A stretch of 64,000 bases of DNA from Competibacter_A sp037045535 (GCA_037045535.1 JBAOHI010000026.1:62001-126000), one strand, 5' to 3'; shown: positions 27,945 through 37,434, numbered from the stretch's first letter. Notes: generated by a model not told the origin, from the letters alone. Program-made: numbers and translations.

Positions 27945-28074
27945 CCGTCTCTCCCTCCGGCCGCCGGGTCCACTCCCAATATCGGGAGGCCAGTTGGCCC
28001 ATCTGGGCGATCAGGCGGCGTTGACGGTCGCGAGACAGACTCGCCCACACCCCCGATTCGGTTTGTGTCGTCAT
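27742..28074 (-). CDS. Small frame upstream of the serine recombinase
   Basis: 110 aa (MTTQTESGVWASLSRDRQRR ... LASRYWEW). The first ~50 residues lie in the only non-overlapping space of the element and start at a good ATG, but the second half overlaps the recombinase start in another frame. It could be a small accessory protein translated before the recombinase. Function unknown. Confidence 0.35.
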   Translation of the reverse strand: MTTQTESGVWASLSRDRQRRLIAQMGQLASRYWEWTRRPEGETDERDDAGLADAQREGSGAASRSAGGGVRAAIDVATVGSTPGIDAVAIRAGGPGTGAGLAPVPGLGDR

Positions 28075-30360
28075 GGATCGTTCGCCTCGCTAGCCAGTTT
28101 GCCAGCCCCAGCAGGGCGGCGCCATCCACGGTCGGCGCAATCGCTGAATCGGTCAATCGTATAGCGGCATTCTCAATGGTATATCGAGTTGGCATTTAAG
28201 CGCTTGAAGTCACTGCTGCATCTGGGCCACCTGAAGAAGACTGACCTCGTGGGCGCCAAGGCTTGGCTACAAGGAAAACTGTTCGTAGCCACCCTGATCG
28301 AAACACTCATCGCGGTTGGCGAGCGTTTTTCCCCTTGGGGCTACTTCCAGCTTCAAGAGCAAAGGCCGACACAGTCGGTGGCGTGAGGTGGCGATGATGC
28401 GCTTCCTCATCGCTCGCGCTGTCAACCCGCAACTGACTCTGCTCGACGGTCTGCGCGACTGGAACAATATTGCCGCCGCACTACGCGAGCCACCCCGCAA
28501 ACGGCGGCGGTATCAGGGCGACAACTTGGAGGAATTTTTATCTTAGCGCTTATGGGCCGCATCCCCCCGCCGCCATGTCCAGGCGGCCAAGGCTCGCAGC
28601 AAATAGAGAACGGGGTCGTTGCCCGTTCCCGGTTCGGGGTGGCCCGCCAGAATCGCCCGGCATTCCTCGGCGTAATCGGTATCACCTTCTATCGGTCTCA
28701 CCAGCGCGGCGGCGTACAGCAGCCACGCCAGTTCGCGCCAACCGTTTTCCTTATGTTCGGGCGCCTGGGCGCGTTTGCGGCGAAACCGGGCCAGCGCTTC
28801 CCGGTGCTCGCCACGCCGCAGCGCCAACCGTCCCCGGCTCTCCACATCCTTGAACTGTTCCTGCTCGGCAAATGCGCTGTCCAGGCGATCCAGCCGCCGT
28901 TCCCGCAGGTCGAGCAGCGCTCGACCCGGTTCCGGCAGGTTAAGGTCAATCAGGATCAGGATCAGCAGGCCTAGCAGCCGAACCGAGATTTCGTCCGTCC
29001 CGGTGGCGCTGCCCAGCCCAGCCATGGTGGCGGCAGCCGCTTTGGCGTAGTGGCCTCGGCGGTATTCGGCCTTGGCCCAGTCGGCGGACAGGCCGGCGAA
29101 CTCGGGATGGGCGCGCGCCAGTTGCACCAACTGGCGTCGGCAGTCGTTCAAGTGGCTGTGGTCGTGCTGCTCGGCCAAATGGGCCAGCAAGGGCGAGACC
29201 CAAAGCCGGGTCAGGGCCGGCCAATTCTTGGCGAGCGGCCACAACCGTTCCAGCAGCGACCGGTTTTCCGTTGAAGCGCCCAGCTCGGGGATGCCGAGAT
29301 ACTCGCGCAAACGGGGGGTGGCTTGGCTGGATTCGCCGGCGTGCAGAAAACCATCGAGCGTCAGCCGGGGCAGCAACGCGCGCAAGGCAGTGTCCTTGCC
29401 GGCGCGGGCGTGCTCGGCCAGCCGGTCGGTGGCCCAGTCAGCCAGCTCCGGAGCATCGCCCATCCGCAATTCACCCGTGCCTAGCAGACATAACCGACCC
29501 CGGCCTCGCCACGCCACCGCCGTTTGGGCGGCGTCCAGCGCATCGCCGATCCGTTCTCCTGTCAGCCAGCCGTGCAGCAGGATCGGGAGCAGCGCCGTCA
29601 TATCGCGGGCGTCCAGTTGGCCGAGCGCGGCCAGCACCGTGCTCGCGCCGCGCTTCAGCAAGGCGGCGGCGTAGTCCAGCAAGTTGCCACCGTTATCGCC
29701 GCAGGCCAGCAGGATGACCAGCGAGGGCAAGGGTTGAGCCGGCGGCAACTCCCAAAGCGATCCATCCGGCAGGCGAAATGGCCGGGCGTCCGCGCGTTCG
29801 CTGCCGTGCGCGATCAGGCACAGGGTACTGAAGGCGTGGAGGTCTCGGGTGCGCAGCAGAGCCTCCACCCAGCGGCGACCGTCGTGGCGGTGCACCTCGG
29901 CGGGGGCCAGCGGGAAATCGGCGAGGGGCTGCACCGCTTCGTCGGGCGGCCACAGGTTGAACAGGGCGACGGGCGCGGGGGGGACGGGCGATCTCGGTTC
30001 CGCCGTGCGTGGGATGTGCCGCCAGACCCGCAGGCGGTCGTGGAGCGGTTGGCCGTCCAGCGTCAGCCATTCGTAAGGGAAGCGGTGCCAGGCCATCGGC
30101 AGATCGGCGCACAGATGCAGGCGCAGGCGGGAGGTTTGGCACAGTCGGGCCAGCCATGTCGCCAGCGGCGTGGGCAGCGCCGCTTCCAGCGCCAGCGTCT
30201 CGGCGCCATCCACGAGTCGGCCGGGATCGCGGTCGGCGGTCGAGTCAAAGCCGCCGGGCACCAGCTTGGCGAACCGCTCGGTTCGATCAGGCGTCCAGAC
30301 GCGCAGGTGTTCGCCATGTCGCCCTTCCGGCCACAGCCAGACTCGCTCATCCATATCCGC

Positions 30361-31527
30361 TCACTCCGCCAACGGCCAGCGCAGCCGCTCGCCGCTGTCG
30401 TCCAGCAGCACCAGTTCCGTGCCCGGCGCGGCCTCGACCAAAATTTGGGTTTCCTGATGGCCAGCCAGCGGGTATTCCTGGAAGACGACGCCGTGGCGTA
30501 CGACCTGGATGCGGCAGGGCGAGTCCTGGAGATTGCGCGTCCATAGGGTGAAGAGGTCAGTTTCCTCCGGCAGTTTCCGCAGCTCCAGCTCCAGCCAGTC
30601 GCCCAAGCGCCAGCGTTCGGTATCGGCTTCGCCCATCACCGGGGCGGGCACGGGGTTGAGCCCGAGGCCGATGGCTTCGACTGCTTGCCGCAGCCACGCC
30701 AGCAGCCGTTCTATCAGGGTGGGTTGCAACTGAGCCAGCTGCACCGGTTCGCGCAGCAGGTCGGCGGCGGCGCGGTACAGCGTCCGGTAGCGGCGACGGG
30801 GATCGGCGGCACCGCCCAGCGGGGTACCGGTCAGCACCCGGTGGCCTTGCGAGGTGCGGCGCTCGACCAGGACGCCCGGTTCGGGGCACAGCTTGGGCAG
30901 AGGTTGAATCAGGAAATCGAGCGCCAGGGCGCGGACGGCGGCCAGCCGGTCCGGGGACAGTTGCGCCAGCACCTGCTTGGCCGACGGCAGATAGAGATAG
31001 ACCGGGTTCCACAGTTGCACCAGGCCGGCCAGCGGGTCGCGGGGGTCGTCCGCTTCCTCCAGAATCAGGTCGGCGTCGCTAGCGTAGTCGGTTTCCGCCG
31101 CGACCAGCCAGCCGTACCAGATCGCGCGGTGTTCAGTCGGCTCGCCAAGCAACACGGCCAGCGGATGGGGTTGATCGTGGCCGAGTGGTCCCGAAGGGCC
31201 AATGGCCTCGTCCACCCGAACGATCTGGCCGGCGGTGGGGATGGGCGCGAAGGTCGCCCGTTGCGCCCGGACTCGCTGTTGGATGCGTTCCCGCAACCAA
31301 GGGGTTGGTTCGGGGATCGGTGGGGTGGCAGGGATGGTGGGTTCCTGATCCGGCGGCGGGGCTGTCCAGTCGGCGCGGCGGGACTGGGCGACGGGATCGG
31401 CGTCCAGCGCGGCGCGGGTGGCGACGGGCAGCCGGGGATCGTGTTCCAGCCAGCGGCGTATCAAGTCGTCGGAGGGGGCGAATAGTTTGGCTTCGATGAG
31501 GTTCAAGGCGGGGTGCAGGGTACGCAT
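30361..31527 (-). CDS. Unknown 388-aa protein in the CHAT operon
   Basis: No family recognised with confidence. The centre has WYGWLVAAETDYASDADLIL and LVQLWNPVYLYLPSAKQVLA; the C-terminal ~60 residues (CRIQVVRHGVVFQEYPLAG, VLLDDSGERLRWPLAE) look like a beta-sandwich. The order sigma-like gene, mid-size gene, CHAT gene recalls cyanobacterial neighbourhoods in which a DUF1822 protein separates a sigma factor from a CHAT protein. That is a lead only. It ends 6 bp before the CHAT start, so the two are co-translated. Confidence 0.6.
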   Translation of the reverse strand: MRTLHPALNLIEAKLFAPSDDLIRRWLEHDPRLPVATRAALDADPVAQSRRADWTAPPPDQEPTIPATPPIPEPTPWLRERIQQRVRAQRATFAPIPTAGQIVRVDEAIGPSGPLGHDQPHPLAVLLGEPTEHRAIWYGWLVAAETDYASDADLILEEADDPRDPLAGLVQLWNPVYLYLPSAKQVLAQLSPDRLAAVRALALDFLIQPLPKLCPEPGVLVERRTSQGHRVLTGTPLGGAADPRRRYRTLYRAAADLLREPVQLAQLQPTLIERLLAWLRQAVEAIGLGLNPVPAPVMGEADTERWRLGDWLELELRKLPEETDLFTLWTRNLQDSPCRIQVVRHGVVFQEYPLAGHQETQILVEAAPGTELVLLDDSGERLRWPLAE

Positions 31528-31601
31528 GGTTCAAAACTCCTGGCCCATCGGTCCGGTTGGTGACCGGCGAACGGCAAATGGGGTCGAAATCGGCGCGCGG
31601 T

Positions 31602-32369
31602 TCATGATGGCGCGGCGGCCAATTCGCCGTATAGGGCAGCCTGACAGAGCAGTTGCAGAGCGATCCGGGCGAGCGCCGGCCCCTCTTCGCAATTGACGTC
31701 GATGCCGACCTGGTCAAGCCACCGGCCGAGGTAGGTGGCGCGGAAGGCGCTCGGGTTGGGGAATCCACCCTTGGCGCTGGTGATCCCGAGTTGCACCGCC
31801 TTGTAGTGGTGAGCGGGAATGCCGAGCCGGCGGGCCAGGGCGGACAGGGCTTCGCTTTTGTCGGCGCAGAAGTGGCAGGCGAGATACGGCCGAATCCACC
31901 ACAGTTCCCCGGCGAGTTTCTCCCAGGGCGGGCGTCCTGCCAAGAAGTCGTCCGCCGCTCGGCGGATTTGTTCGTCCGTCAGGCCGTGATCGTCGAGCGT
32001 GGCGAGAGGCGCGATCTCTACCGGGATGTCGTCGAGCGCGTCGCCAGTTTCCGTGCGGCGGTTCAGCCACGGGTCGCGCAACCGGTCGCTAAGGTAGTGG
32101 CGAAACATGATCACCAGATAGCCGAGGGTCACGGGTTTGTCCTCCGACGGTGAGGCTTTTTTGGCCGGGTCGAAAATCCGGTCGACGAAAAAGTCATCGA
32201 TGCAGGTGTCCCCGGCGTCCGGCAGCCCCGCCAGTTCGGTAAACCGGCAGGGGCGCAGGATTTCGAACACCAGTTGGCGAAAATCCAGCCATTGCGCCTC
32301 GTCGAGGCAATGGCGGTGACGCCAGAATCCGTCGAACCGGGCGTTGGGATCGGTGGCTTGTTCGGGCAT
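31602..32369 (-). CDS. Sigma-factor-like protein heading the CHAT operon
   Basis: 255 aa. YLVIMFRHYLSDRLRDPWLN resembles sigma region 2, and the C-terminal ALSALARRLGIPAHHYKAVQ resembles a region-4 helix-turn-helix, with a variable linker in between. This is the layout of ECF-type sigma factors, but the match is distant and no -10/-35-recognising residues can be assigned. First gene of a minus-strand operon with the 388-aa protein and the CHAT protein; the 74-bp gap leaves room for a ribosome-binding site only. Confidence 0.5.
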   Translation of the reverse strand: MPEQATDPNARFDGFWRHRHCLDEAQWLDFRQLVFEILRPCRFTELAGLPDAGDTCIDDFFVDRIFDPAKKASPSEDKPVTLGYLVIMFRHYLSDRLRDPWLNRRTETGDALDDIPVEIAPLATLDDHGLTDEQIRRAADDFLAGRPPWEKLAGELWWIRPYLACHFCADKSEALSALARRLGIPAHHYKAVQLGITSAKGGFPNPSAFRATYLGRWLDQVGIDVNCEEGPALARIALQLLCQAALYGELAAAPS

Positions 32370-32618
32370 GGTCGGGGCCGAGAGGTCGGGAAGATTGGGC
32401 TAATGATAGGCGAACCCCGAGAGTCCTGCTTTTTCCGCCGTTCCTGTTCGTTTAACGGAGAGGGCAGCGCCATTTTCAAACCCGCGCCGCCGGGATGCTC
32501 GATGCGGAGCGGTTTGGTGGAACGAACGCATCGCGGGGTATGGGCGAGATTCTGTACGTGGGTAGCGGCTGTTTGCTAAATCCACCTCAAGTCGATGCAC
32601 AGTAAGCCCGAATATTAC

Positions 32619-33281
32619 GTCACAAAGCCCTATTAGCGGGCGGTGGGTTCTGAGATAGGCCATGCGGGAAACCCGCATGGGTATTTCATCATGTCACAAA
32701 GCCCTATTAGCGGGCGGGGGTTTCTGAGCTCAAGAAATTTATCAACAATATAGTCCATTTGAGTCACAAAGCCCTATTAGCGGGCGGGGGTTTCTGAGCT
32801 CGTCGGGCAATGCTGTGAGGGCGACCGCATCGCCGTCACAAAGCCCTATTAGCGGGCGGGGGTTTCTGAGCTCAGAATGGATGGATCAACTCGTTGAATC
32901 TATTCCGTCACAAAGCCCTATTAGCGGGCGGGGGTTTCTGAGCTCAAGAAATTTATCAACAATATAGTCCATTTGAGTCACAAAGCCCTATTAGCGGGCG
33001 GGGGTTTCTGAGCGCAAAATCTACAACGATAAACAAGGCCGCAACGAGTCACAAAGCCCTATTAGCGGGCGGGGGTTTCTGAGCAAGCCAAAACCCTTAT
33101 GGAGCATCTCTACGAACCGCCGTCACAAAGCCCTATTAGCGGGCGGGGGTTTCTGAGACTAAACTATTGGATTGAGGGGATACTAGAAGCTATGTCACAA
33201 AGCCCTATTAGCGGGCGGGGGTTTCTAAGCGATCAGGGCGCGCTCGGTCGGCCGTATCTCGATGCGTCACAAAGCCCTATT
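32619..33281. CRISPR. Orphan CRISPR array, 36-bp repeats, 9 spacers, truncated by an IS
   Basis: Repeat GTCACAAAGCCCTATTAGCG+GGCGGGGGTTTCTGAG (36 bp) begins at 32619, 32693, 32763, 32835, 32907, 32977, 33048, 33122, 33194 and 33266. Spacers are 34-38 bp. The first repeat has three changes near its 3' part, the ninth one change (TAAG for TGAG), and the tenth is cut after 16 bp by an IS5-group element at 33282. Spacers 2 and 5 are identical. The degenerate first repeat suggests the leader lay on the high-coordinate side, now missing. No cas gene is in the window. Confidence 0.93.
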
Positions 33282-34531
33282 GGGCACCTCGAAAAACCGG
33301 ACATGAAGCCGGCAAAATGGGCAAAGCAAGGTGCCTGAGGCGTGAGCCTCACAATATCTTTGGTTTGTGCCCCGGCCCGAAGGGTTCATCCCCGCCCGAA
33401 ATCACCATCCCGGTCGTACCGGGATCGCACTTGGGCGTTAGAAAGCGACCACACCGTATGCCTTGAGAATGCACAGGCGACGTAGGTTGTAGACCGCTGC
33501 CTTCCCCGTGAGTTGGAAGGTCGCTCGATCCAGACCGATACATCGTAGGAGTTTTCCGCCCATCTGCTCCATAGCGGCGAAGACGTGTTCGACCCGCGCC
33601 CGAACCCGGGCAATGCGGGTGTTGCGGCGCGCCTGGCAGGCGGACAGCGGTTTGCCTTTCTTTGCCTTGCGCTGGATGTGTACTCGCCAACCCTGGGTCT
33701 TGAGGCGCCGCTCACGTTCACCATCAACATAGCCCTTGTCGCCATAAAGATCACGGCCGGTATTCGCGTGATCCAGGACATCTTCCAGGTGCAGGGTGTC
33801 GTTCTCCGCAGCGGTGCTGACCTTGACCTGGCGGATCAGCTTGTAGCGTCGGTCGGCGCTGACCGAGACCTTGTAACCGAAGTAGGATTTGCCGTGCTTC
33901 TTCGTCCAGGTGGCCTCCATGTCCTTCTGCCGGCGCTGGGCCGGCTTCCAGTCCACCGGCATCGCCGACGCTTTCAGCAATTCCCGTTCTTTTTCCGTGA
34001 CGTGCTGGCGAGGAACGGGAACCAGACTGGCGTCCACCATCTGCCCACCACGAGCAATATAACCCTGCTGGGCCAGTTGACGATGCACCGCCTCAAACAG
34101 CGCGTCTCCCGCCTTCGCCACCGTCAACCGCTCGCGGAAGGTCCAGAATGTGGTGCGATCGGGTATCTGACTACTGTGCCGCAGGCCCAGGAAACGCTGG
34201 AAGCTCAGTCGATCCAGCACTTGGTATTCCATCTGTTCGTCACTCAGTCCATATAAATCCTGAAGAACCAGGGCACGTACCATCAACTCGGTGGGAAACG
34301 GTGGACGCCCCCCACGTGCCCGTCCGGGTCGTGGCGCTACCCGGTCCATCTCCGCCGCCAGCGCCTTGAAGTCAACCTGCTGCTCCATGACTTGCAGCAC
34401 ATCGCCCAGACGATCCAATTTGGCTTCCCGTTCCTGGGCGGCAAACAGGCTTTCTTTGATCATCGGATATCCGGGCTCTTGGCGGGGATCAACAACCCTA
34501 TTTTCTCATAACAAGGTTTTTCGAGGTGCCC
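33282..34531 (-). mobile_element. IS5-group insertion sequence at the broken end of the CRISPR array
   Basis: 1250 bp between GGGCACCTCGAAAAACC and GGTTTTTCGAGGTGCCC. The left flank is a CRISPR repeat interrupted after CCCTATT; the right flank is the coding sequence of a CHAT gene. No matching target duplication is found (TATT versus TATC). The IS therefore probably marks a deletion or recombination joint rather than a simple insertion. Confidence 0.88.
33438..34463 (-). CDS. IS5-family (IS5 group) transposase
   Basis: 341 aa. The N-terminal DUF772-like segment FPTELMVRALVLQDLYGLSD is followed by the DDE domain: GGQMVDASLVPVP (first Asp), LYGDKGYVDGERERRL (second Asp) and RIARVRARVEHVFAAMEQMG (Glu in VEHVF). 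It is intact, with the length of IS5 transposases. Confidence 0.92.
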   Translation of the reverse strand: MIKESLFAAQEREAKLDRLGDVLQVMEQQVDFKALAAEMDRVAPRPGRARGGRPPFPTELMVRALVLQDLYGLSDEQMEYQVLDRLSFQRFLGLRHSSQIPDRTTFWTFRERLTVAKAGDALFEAVHRQLAQQGYIARGGQMVDASLVPVPRQHVTEKERELLKASAMPVDWKPAQRRQKDMEATWTKKHGKSYFGYKVSVSADRRYKLIRQVKVSTAAENDTLHLEDVLDHANTGRDLYGDKGYVDGERERRLKTQGWRVHIQRKAKKGKPLSACQARRNTRIARVRARVEHVFAAMEQMGGKLLRCIGLDRATFQLTGKAAVYNLRRLCILKAYGVVAF

Positions 34532-35395
34532 TATCGCGAACTGCTGCAACTGTCGGCGGCGAAGCGTGGATTCACCCTTACCCCAGATGCCGCGCCGGCT
34601 GTTGGTCCCGCTGGGCGAGCCGCCGAACTGGCCCGAAACCTGAGCGCCGTCCTGCTCGAACCGCTTCGCCCGCACCTCGGCGAGGTCCAGCACCTGCTAC
34701 TCGTACCGAATGGCCCGCTGCACCGGTTGCCCTTCGCCGCCCTACCCTGGGACGGCGGCTTTCTGATCCAGCGGTTTCGGTTGAGCACTCTATCTTCCGC
34801 TTCGCTGCTGACCGCTCTACCCCCTGCCACATCCGCTACCGTCCCGCACCTGGTTGCCTTGGCCGACGCCACCCCCGACGCACCTCTCCCCGAGGCCGCC
34901 GCCGAAGCTCAGGCAATTGCCCAACACTTCTCCAAACCGGACATCTACCTGCACGATCAGGCCCGGCGCGATCGCCTGCTCGGCCAGGATCTGAGTGGGC
35001 GCATCCTACACTTGGCTGTGCACGGTCAGGCCTCCACCCCCGACCGCACCCGCTTGCGGCTCAGCGACGGTGATTTGACCTACAGCGACGTCACTGGCCT
35101 GCGCCTGGACGCCGCCCCCCTGGTGGTGCTGTCGGCCTGCGAAACCGGCCTGGGCATCCAGCTCAGCGGTGACGAAGTCGTCAGCCTCGCCAACGGCTTC
35201 ATCAGCGCCGGAGCCCGCGCCGTCGTCTCCAGCCTGTGGCCGGTGCCCGATCCCGAGACCAAACAATTGATGCAAACCTTCTACGACCATCGGCTTGAAG
35301 GCCACGCCGCCGCCCTAGCTGCCGCCCAGCGGACGCTGATTGCCCAGAGCCGCGACCCCTACTACTGGGCCGGCTTCGTCGTGGGAGGGTGGTAA
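34532..35395 (+). pseudogene. C-terminal half of a classical CHAT-domain protein
   Basis: About 287 residues starting inside the gene at the IS junction. Contains the whole CHAT domain: LLLVPNGPLHRLPFAALPWD, HLAVHGQASTPDRTRLRLSD (His), VVLSACETGLGIQLSGDEVV (Cys), SSLWPVPDPETKQLMQTFYD and the end WAGFVVGGW. The N-terminal TPR or other sensor region is missing, removed at the IS joint. CHAT proteases act as caspase-like effectors in several defence and death systems. Confidence 0.85.
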
Positions 35396-35466
35396 TGCAG
35401 CCTGACGTTCACCGTGGGCCGTAGCCGCCCGCTGGACGCCTTGGTTCAAGCGTCTTCAACGGACCG

Positions 35467-37434
35467 CTACTTTCGAGGCCGACTGGCCGCACGGGGCGCG
35501 GTTGGGGGTTGGTCGAGCGCAGCGGTCTTGGCTGTGGACGCGGCGGCTGCGGGCTTTTGCTCCCACGACGGCAGGTATGTGGAATCGAGACCGCGCGCGG
35601 TGGCCTCGATCCCGACCTGTTCGACCCAGGCGTCGAGACCCGGACCATCGAAGCGCTGCAACAGCTCCCGCAGCACGGCCAGCAAGCGGACGACCACCGG
35701 TTGCGCCGGCTGCGGAGCGGAGCCGGCTTGCCAGCGCGTCATGCGGTGGGGCGACCGTCCGAGCAAGACGCCGAATGCGGCGGTACCCGAGCGGTATTGG
35801 CTCAGGAACGGTGCGGCGGTCCCGCAGCGGGCAGCGGTGTCCCGAAACAGCGGATACACGTCGGCGGGGGCCGGGAAGGCGGCGAGAAACCACGTTTCGG
35901 GATACGTCAGCAAGGCCCACACCAGCAGGGACAATGCCGGGTCGTCGAGTAACCGATCGGGCGGATCGAGGTACGCTCGGTATTTGGGAACGTGCAGGCC
36001 GAGCTGATAGGCGGCCTCCAGCGGGGTCAGTCCCAGCCGTTCCTGAAGTACCCGCAGATCGTGGCCACAGACCGGGCGTATCGCCAAGCCGTCCAGCCAG
36101 GCGGTGAAGGCAGCGTCGGTACCCGCCTCGATGGCGGACGCCACTTGTACTGACCCGGTCGGCCGGGCCCAGACGGTCGCCGTTTGCAGGTCCACGCCAC
36201 GGGCGGCCGCTTCGAGATTCGCGCGGGCGATCCAGGCCTCCAAACCAGCCGAACTGTGACGCTCCAGCAGCGTATCGAGGACCGACAGGACGCGGCGCAA
36301 GAGCGGCGGAACCGGTTCAGGCCGCGCGGGCGACCACCAGCGAGGCGCGGTTTTGACTTCCCGCCCCACCAGGAGGCTGAACGTCCTGCTGCTGGTCGCC
36401 GGTTGGCGCATCGGCCAGTCGGCGGCATGGGAGCTGGCGAGCGCACGATAACGGGCGACTACCTCGGCAGCGGTCGGGAACGCTGGCACGTACGACACTG
36501 CGAGAACATGGGTCAGCCCCCACACCAACAACGCCAGTGCCGGATCCGGCAACAGCCGGTCGTCGTCCCAGGCACCGGCCTCCCAGCCCTGGAGGGGATG
36601 GCCCAATAAGTAGCACAGATCGAATAAGGGCAGATTCAGGTGAGACTGGAGCGCCCGGACGTCTCGCCGGGTCATGGGGCGGCGGGCCAGTAGCGGCAGC
36701 ACCGCCGGGCGGCGTTCCTCAGCAACGGGTTCCGGCGGTGGTGTTGCCGCCGTCCACCAGGGCGTCCCCGTTACGGGGTCCGCTTCGAGTTCCGCCGCGT
36801 CGGATTCCGGGCGCGGTGTGCGGGGTGGGCGGCCTGGTCGGGCGGCGTCGGGCCGACGCGGTCGGTACGGTGCCCGGCGCGCCCAGGTGGTCGTCGCGGG
36901 GGCGAACAAGTCGATGCCACGAGCCGCCGCCTCGAAGGCCGCACGATCGACCAGCGCCTCAAAACCCGGCACCCCATGATGGAGCAAGAGGGTTTGCAGC
37001 GCCAACAACAGCCGGCTGACCGGCGGCGGGACTTGACGCTGACCGGTGCCGTTGAGCCAGCGCTTCGCACTGGTGCGATCGCGGCCTAACAGCAAACCCA
37101 ACGCCGTGTCCGGGTCGGCCAGTGCCCGACTGCTTTGCGCCAGGGCGCGCCGATAGGCCGGCAACATCTCTGCTGGAGTGGGGAAACGCGGCAGGTAATG
37201 TACTTCAGGATGGGTCAGCAAGGCACGGGCGAGCATCGCCACCCCCGCGTCCTGAATCAGACTGTCCGGCCGCTGTTGGTAGTAAGGCCAGCGGATCAGC
37301 GGCATGCCCAATAAATAGCAGCAGTCCGCGATGCTGAGACCCAGCCACTGGCGCAAGAACAACAAATCCTTGCCGCGCAGCGCACGGCCTTGTACGTCTT
37401 CGAGCTGGTGTTCGTCGGGCAGGGGAATCGCCAT
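35467..37434 (-). CDS. Protein of three repeated double helix-turn-helix units
   Basis: 655 aa from ATG 37434 (MAIPLPDEHQLEDVQGRALR); the frame is open for 85 more residues upstream, which look non-coding. It consists of three units of ~170-200 residues. Each has LxxLxxxLGLxxxDxCYLLG-W near its start, a PExxxLxxFPTxAE segment, FxLLLGRxxxSAxRW-xG in the middle, and L-x-HG-GLxxWVxxAxLEAxARGxDL at the end. Both LG-containing motifs look like XRE-type helix-turn-helices. Units are joined by Pro/Arg/Thr-rich linkers. It is probably a DNA-binding protein contacting repeated sites. Family name not known to me. Confidence 0.65.
   Translation of the reverse strand: MAIPLPDEHQLEDVQGRALRGKDLLFLRQWLGLSIADCCYLLGMPLIRWPYYQQRPDSLIQDAGVAMLARALLTHPEVHYLPRFPTPAEMLPAYRRALAQSSRALADPDTALGLLLGRDRTSAKRWLNGTGQRQVPPPVSRLLLALQTLLLHHGVPGFEALVDRAAFEAAARGIDLFAPATTTWARRAPYRPRRPDAARPGRPPRTPRPESDAAELEADPVTGTPWWTAATPPPEPVAEERRPAVLPLLARRPMTRRDVRALQSHLNLPLFDLCYLLGHPLQGWEAGAWDDDRLLPDPALALLVWGLTHVLAVSYVPAFPTAAEVVARYRALASSHAADWPMRQPATSSRTFSLLVGREVKTAPRWWSPARPEPVPPLLRRVLSVLDTLLERHSSAGLEAWIARANLEAAARGVDLQTATVWARPTGSVQVASAIEAGTDAAFTAWLDGLAIRPVCGHDLRVLQERLGLTPLEAAYQLGLHVPKYRAYLDPPDRLLDDPALSLLVWALLTYPETWFLAAFPAPADVYPLFRDTAARCGTAAPFLSQYRSGTAAFGVLLGRSPHRMTRWQAGSAPQPAQPVVVRLLAVLRELLQRFDGPGLDAWVEQVGIEATARGLDSTYLPSWEQKPAAAASTAKTAALDQPPTAPRAASRPRK

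Larger units (their letters stand above)
25805..28182 (-). mobile_element. Serine-recombinase mobile element inserted at ATCGA
   Basis: Comparison with the uninterrupted copy 1 defines the insert exactly: the transposase sequence ...CAAATCGA|GTTGGCATT is split, with ATCGA at both junctions. The insert contains a large serine recombinase and one small upstream frame and nothing else. This is a minimal self-mobile element; the recombinase presumably cuts within the palindromic TCGA. Confidence 0.75.
24858..28386 (+). pseudogene. IS4-family transposase (copy 2), split by a serine-recombinase element
   Basis: Residues up to YRHRWQIE (24858-25804) are identical to copy 1. The remaining LAFKRLKSLLHLGHLKKTDL to the stop are at 28188-28386. 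The break falls inside the YREK catalytic motif, so this copy cannot make active transposase. As in copy 1, an overlapping frame (28316-28546) encodes the apparent natural C-terminus. Confidence 0.88.
24781..28554 (+). mobile_element. IS4-family insertion sequence, copy 2, carrying a serine-recombinase element
   Basis: Same CATAAGCGCTAAGATAAAA ends as the copy at 8509-9899, in the opposite orientation, with the 11-bp duplication GGCCGCATCCC. The interior matches copy 1 except for about 2.4 kb inserted in the transposase gene at an ATCGA sequence (25800-25804/28183-28187). Confidence 0.9.
24317..30354 (-). pseudogene. CHAT-type protease-like protein, split by an IS4-family insertion
   Basis: The first ~597 residues (30354-28566) hold a caspase-like CHAT domain: LCLIAHGSERADARPF supplies the His, and LVILLACGDNGGNLLDYAAA the Cys. 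DGWLTGERIGDALDAAQ-like helices and a helical repeat region follow. The last ~155 residues are at 24780-24317 (ARDALVAWLPELKTRLDG ... ALIAARLLPW). An 11-bp duplication GGCCGCATCCC (24770-24780 and 28555-28565) flanks the IS, and excision restores one ~750-aa frame. It is the last gene of a coupled operon with the two genes above it (gap to 30361 only 6 bp). Confidence 0.8.

Noticed and set aside
32619..33281. Assigning a CRISPR type (for example III-E) from the repeat alone
   Set aside because: I cannot match this repeat to a type with confidence and no cas gene is present.
33099..33338. A 79-aa reading frame over the end of the CRISPR array
   Set aside because: It consists of repeat translations (SQSPISGRGFL) and spacers.
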